64,000 bases of DNA from JBGTIS01 sp041745535 (lineage in GTDB: Bacteria > Bacteroidota > Bacteroidia > Cytophagales > Cyclobacteriaceae): the NCBI GenBank assembly GCA_041745535.1, contig JBGTIS010000171.1, positions 41,927 through 105,926 of the forward strand, written 5' to 3'. The position numbers and the translations under genes were made by a program. Positions 62,194 through 64,000 of the stretch are shown piece after piece. The notes under the pieces were generated by a model. It made no database searches and was not told the DNA's origin. It was given only the letters and a program-made list of their open reading frames with translations. The first letter of the stretch is position 1; each line of letters opens with the position of its first letter.

Positions 62194-63930
62194 ATGCGGA
62201 ACTTTGGTACCGGCTTTTTATTGATTGTGCTCCACCTCGTTTGCCCGTATAGCTGGGGCCAAACAGCTGCTACCTCATCTGAAGCTGTTGCCGAACAGTT
62301 GTATGTGCATTTCGACAAGTCTTTTTACACCACAGGTGAAACGATCTGGTATAAGGTTTATTTATTAAACCCGAATACGGCTGCCCTGCAAAGTGAGATT
62401 ATTTATGTGGATCTGCTCAATAAAAAAGGTGAAATGGTAATGCAGCAAAAACTAAAAAGAGTACAGCGTACCGCCTCCGGAAGCCTGGTAATTCCCTTTG
62501 ATCTGGCAGAAGGCTATTATCAGTTAAGGTGTTACACGCAATGGAATCTGAATTTTGGAAAAGAGGCTGTTTTTTACAGCAACTTTCCGATTTACAATGC
62601 CTGGGAAGAAAGGGATGGACATTCGGCAGGATCAGAAACAAGGCTTCCAGAAGATACGGCAGTTACCGGATTACAAAAGCAAGACCTGTCCATTACTCTC
62701 AAAACAGACAAGGATACCTATCTGATAGGTGAAAAAGTGACTTTACTGATTGAAGTTACTGATGCCAGCCATCATCCGGTTGCCGCTAACCTCTCTGTGT
62801 CGGTAGTAGATTCAGAATTGGTACAGGACAATATTGGGTTAAACAATAAAGTATGGAATTACGCTTCTGTGGGTCACCTGAGTAGTCAGGGCATTGAATT
62901 TGAACCTGAGAAAACAGTAAGTCTGAATGGTAAAATACTTGATCCGGCTACTTCAGAACCAGTTACAAGCCAATTTATATCTGTACATTTTATAGACGAT
63001 CAATCGTTTATTAACACCGCTGTTTCAAAAGGACAATTGCATCTGGATTTCCCCGATTTGTATAGCCCGCAAATTATACAGATTCATAACCACAACCCAT
63101 TTCAGGAAGCAGTGCCTGCAGTAGAAATACAATCAGTAAGCAGCTTTGCGCCAGTAGCCGATATACCTGAATGGCTTCCTGAGAGAACGCCGGTTGTACA
63201 GCAGTATTTGGAAATGAGTAGATTAAGAAGAAAGCTTGACGAAATTTTTTATGCTTCCGAGGCCAAGCCATTACCTGAAACCAAAGAAGTCATTTCTCTT
63301 TTTAACCCTGATAAATCTTATTTGATGAAGGATTATCAGTTGCTTAAAACTGTAGAAGAATTTGTTGAACAGGTTTTCACAAAAGTGAGAATTTCAGAAA
63401 AAACCGGTAAAAAAACGGTCAGGCTTTTTAATCCGTTAACGCAAAAATTTATGGAAGACAGTCCCTGGTATATGGTAAATGGATACCTCACCCAACAGGA
63501 AGATGCAATTTTAGCCATGCCTGTGAAAGATCTGGAAAAACTGGATTTGTTTCTTTACCGGAATACCATAATCACACAGTTTCCTCAACTGATGATCAGA
63601 AATGGAATTATAGCCATTACTACCAAAGATGGAAAAATACCGCAGGAACTGATCAGTGATCACAATTCGTTTACATTCCAGGGATTCGCAGCGCCAAAAG
63701 ACTTTACCGTACCAGTTGCTCCTGAAAATAGCGCCAATAAAATGCCGGATTTTCGTCCATTGATCTATTGGAACCCCGAAATAGTAACGAATGAAAGTGG
63801 AAAGGCAAGCCTCAGTTTTCCCACGTCTAAAGCCATAAGCCGGTTTCGCATACAGGTAGAAGGAATATCGAGCGAAGGAAAAATGGGAGCCAACACTATT
63901 ACTTATGAAGTCCAGTTTCCTGAAAATTAA
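62194..63930 (+). CDS. Exported MG2-like/TonB-plug-like protein
   Basis: 578 residues with a signal peptide (LLIVLHLVCPYSWGQ). Residues about 35-130 resemble the macroglobulin MG2 domain (LYVHFDKSFYTTGETIWYKV, then YYQLRCYTQWNLNFG). A second Ig-like unit follows (TDKDTYLIGEKVTLLIEV). The end has a degenerate plug-like segment (WYMVNGYLTQQEDAILAM, IAITTKDGK) and the typical closing ITYEVQFPEN after KASLSFPTSKAISRFRIQVEG, in two parts. Such proteins often form an accessory set with DUF4249 proteins and TonB receptors. It lies 18 bases after the DUF4249 gene. Function unknown. Confidence 0.78.
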   Translation: MRNFGTGFLLIVLHLVCPYSWGQTAATSSEAVAEQLYVHFDKSFYTTGETIWYKVYLLNPNTAALQSEIIYVDLLNKKGEMVMQQKLKRVQRTASGSLVIPFDLAEGYYQLRCYTQWNLNFGKEAVFYSNFPIYNAWEERDGHSAGSETRLPEDTAVTGLQKQDLSITLKTDKDTYLIGEKVTLLIEVTDASHHPVAANLSVSVVDSELVQDNIGLNNKVWNYASVGHLSSQGIEFEPEKTVSLNGKILDPATSEPVTSQFISVHFIDDQSFINTAVSKGQLHLDFPDLYSPQIIQIHNHNPFQEAVPAVEIQSVSSFAPVADIPEWLPERTPVVQQYLEMSRLRRKLDEIFYASEAKPLPETKEVISLFNPDKSYLMKDYQLLKTVEEFVEQVFTKVRISEKTGKKTVRLFNPLTQKFMEDSPWYMVNGYLTQQEDAILAMPVKDLEKLDLFLYRNTIITQFPQLMIRNGIIAITTKDGKIPQELISDHNSFTFQGFAAPKDFTVPVAPENSANKMPDFRPLIYWNPEIVTNESGKASLSFPTSKAISRFRIQVEGISSEGKMGANTITYEVQFPEN

Positions 63931-64000
63931 AATATCTGAAGTTTACTGTTGGTAGGTGAATTTACTTTTAATACTTCCAGCGGGAGATTATTTCTGGCTA
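63927..64000 (-). CDS. Possible C-terminal end of a leftward gene
   Basis: The minus strand is open from the window edge to TAA at 63927-63929 and encodes a tail with NLPLEVLKVNSPTNSKLQIF-like composition, reminiscent of the end of a secreted Bacteroidota protein. It overlaps the stop of the convergent MG2-like gene by four bases. Only 24 codons are visible, so this is a weak call. Confidence 0.25.
   Translation of the reverse strand, partial: ARNNLPLEVLKVNSPTNSKLQIF

Overview
The window looks like a chromosomal piece of a Bacteroidota bacterium, most probably in or near the Cytophagales. The reasons are a type IX secretion C-terminal sorting domain on a beta-helix protein, a TonB-dependent receptor with an N-terminal STN domain followed by a DUF4249 lipoprotein, weak Shine-Dalgarno sequences, and promoter-like sites of the Bacteroidota type (TTTG, about 20 bases, TAnnTTTG). 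The genus call is inference; the phylum call is fairly safe.

Region 1 (1 to about 31,260) is a large surface-polysaccharide locus, transcribed mostly leftwards from one good promoter candidate at 31,225-31,256. In transcription order it runs: outer-membrane export protein (Wza type), chain-length/co-polymerase protein (Wzz type, no kinase domain), UDP-sugar dehydrogenase, UDP-glucuronate-type epimerase, ABC transporter permease and ATPase (Wzm/Wzt type, the ATPase with a C-terminal glycan-binding extension), a methyltransferase-pyruvyltransferase fusion, a SAF-less NeuB-type nonulosonate synthase, a CMP-nonulosonate synthetase fused to a KdsC-like phosphatase, a small protein resembling GT42 sialyltransferases, then glycosyltransferases and a sulfotransferase. 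Further left are a secreted beta-helix protein with a T9SS tail, more glycosyltransferases, a rightward pair (a fucosyltransferase-like protein and an FkbM methyltransferase), a second beta-helix protein and a Wzy-like polymerase. Together these suggest an acidic glycan carrying uronic acid, a nonulosonic acid, and sulfate, pyruvate or methyl decorations. It appears to be exported through an ABC/Wza route and possibly trimmed by the two secreted beta-helix proteins. No initiating phosphoglycosyltransferase and no Wzx flippase is visible inside the window.

Region 2 (31,700-50,740) is mainly housekeeping: polA, a threonine/serine dehydratase, a HisA-like protein that has lost one catalytic aspartate, aroE, a serine hydrolase, a 39-residue membrane microprotein, an outer-membrane beta-barrel, uvrB, an orphan GAF histidine kinase, an AhpD-like protein, tadA with a co-transcribed exported protein, aspS, and a membrane protein/dihaem cytochrome c pair. 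A decaying locus lies at 37,089-37,595: a DUF4281 gene reduced to its C-terminal half, followed by a frameshifted reading frame.

Region 3 (50,745-64,000) is accessory metabolism and surface functions: an AraC-type regulator, a geranylgeranyl-reductase-like flavoprotein, an SDR-DUF2867 protein, a vanadium-haloperoxidase-like lipoprotein with a clear intrinsic terminator, a periplasmic trehalase, and a rightward set of TonB receptor, DUF4249 lipoprotein and MG2-like exported protein.

No tRNA, rRNA, CRISPR array, transposase or intact mobile element was recognised. Two intergenic structured repeat elements (3,180-3,259 and 48,795-48,923) and a short tandem repeat (35,871-35,898) are recorded.
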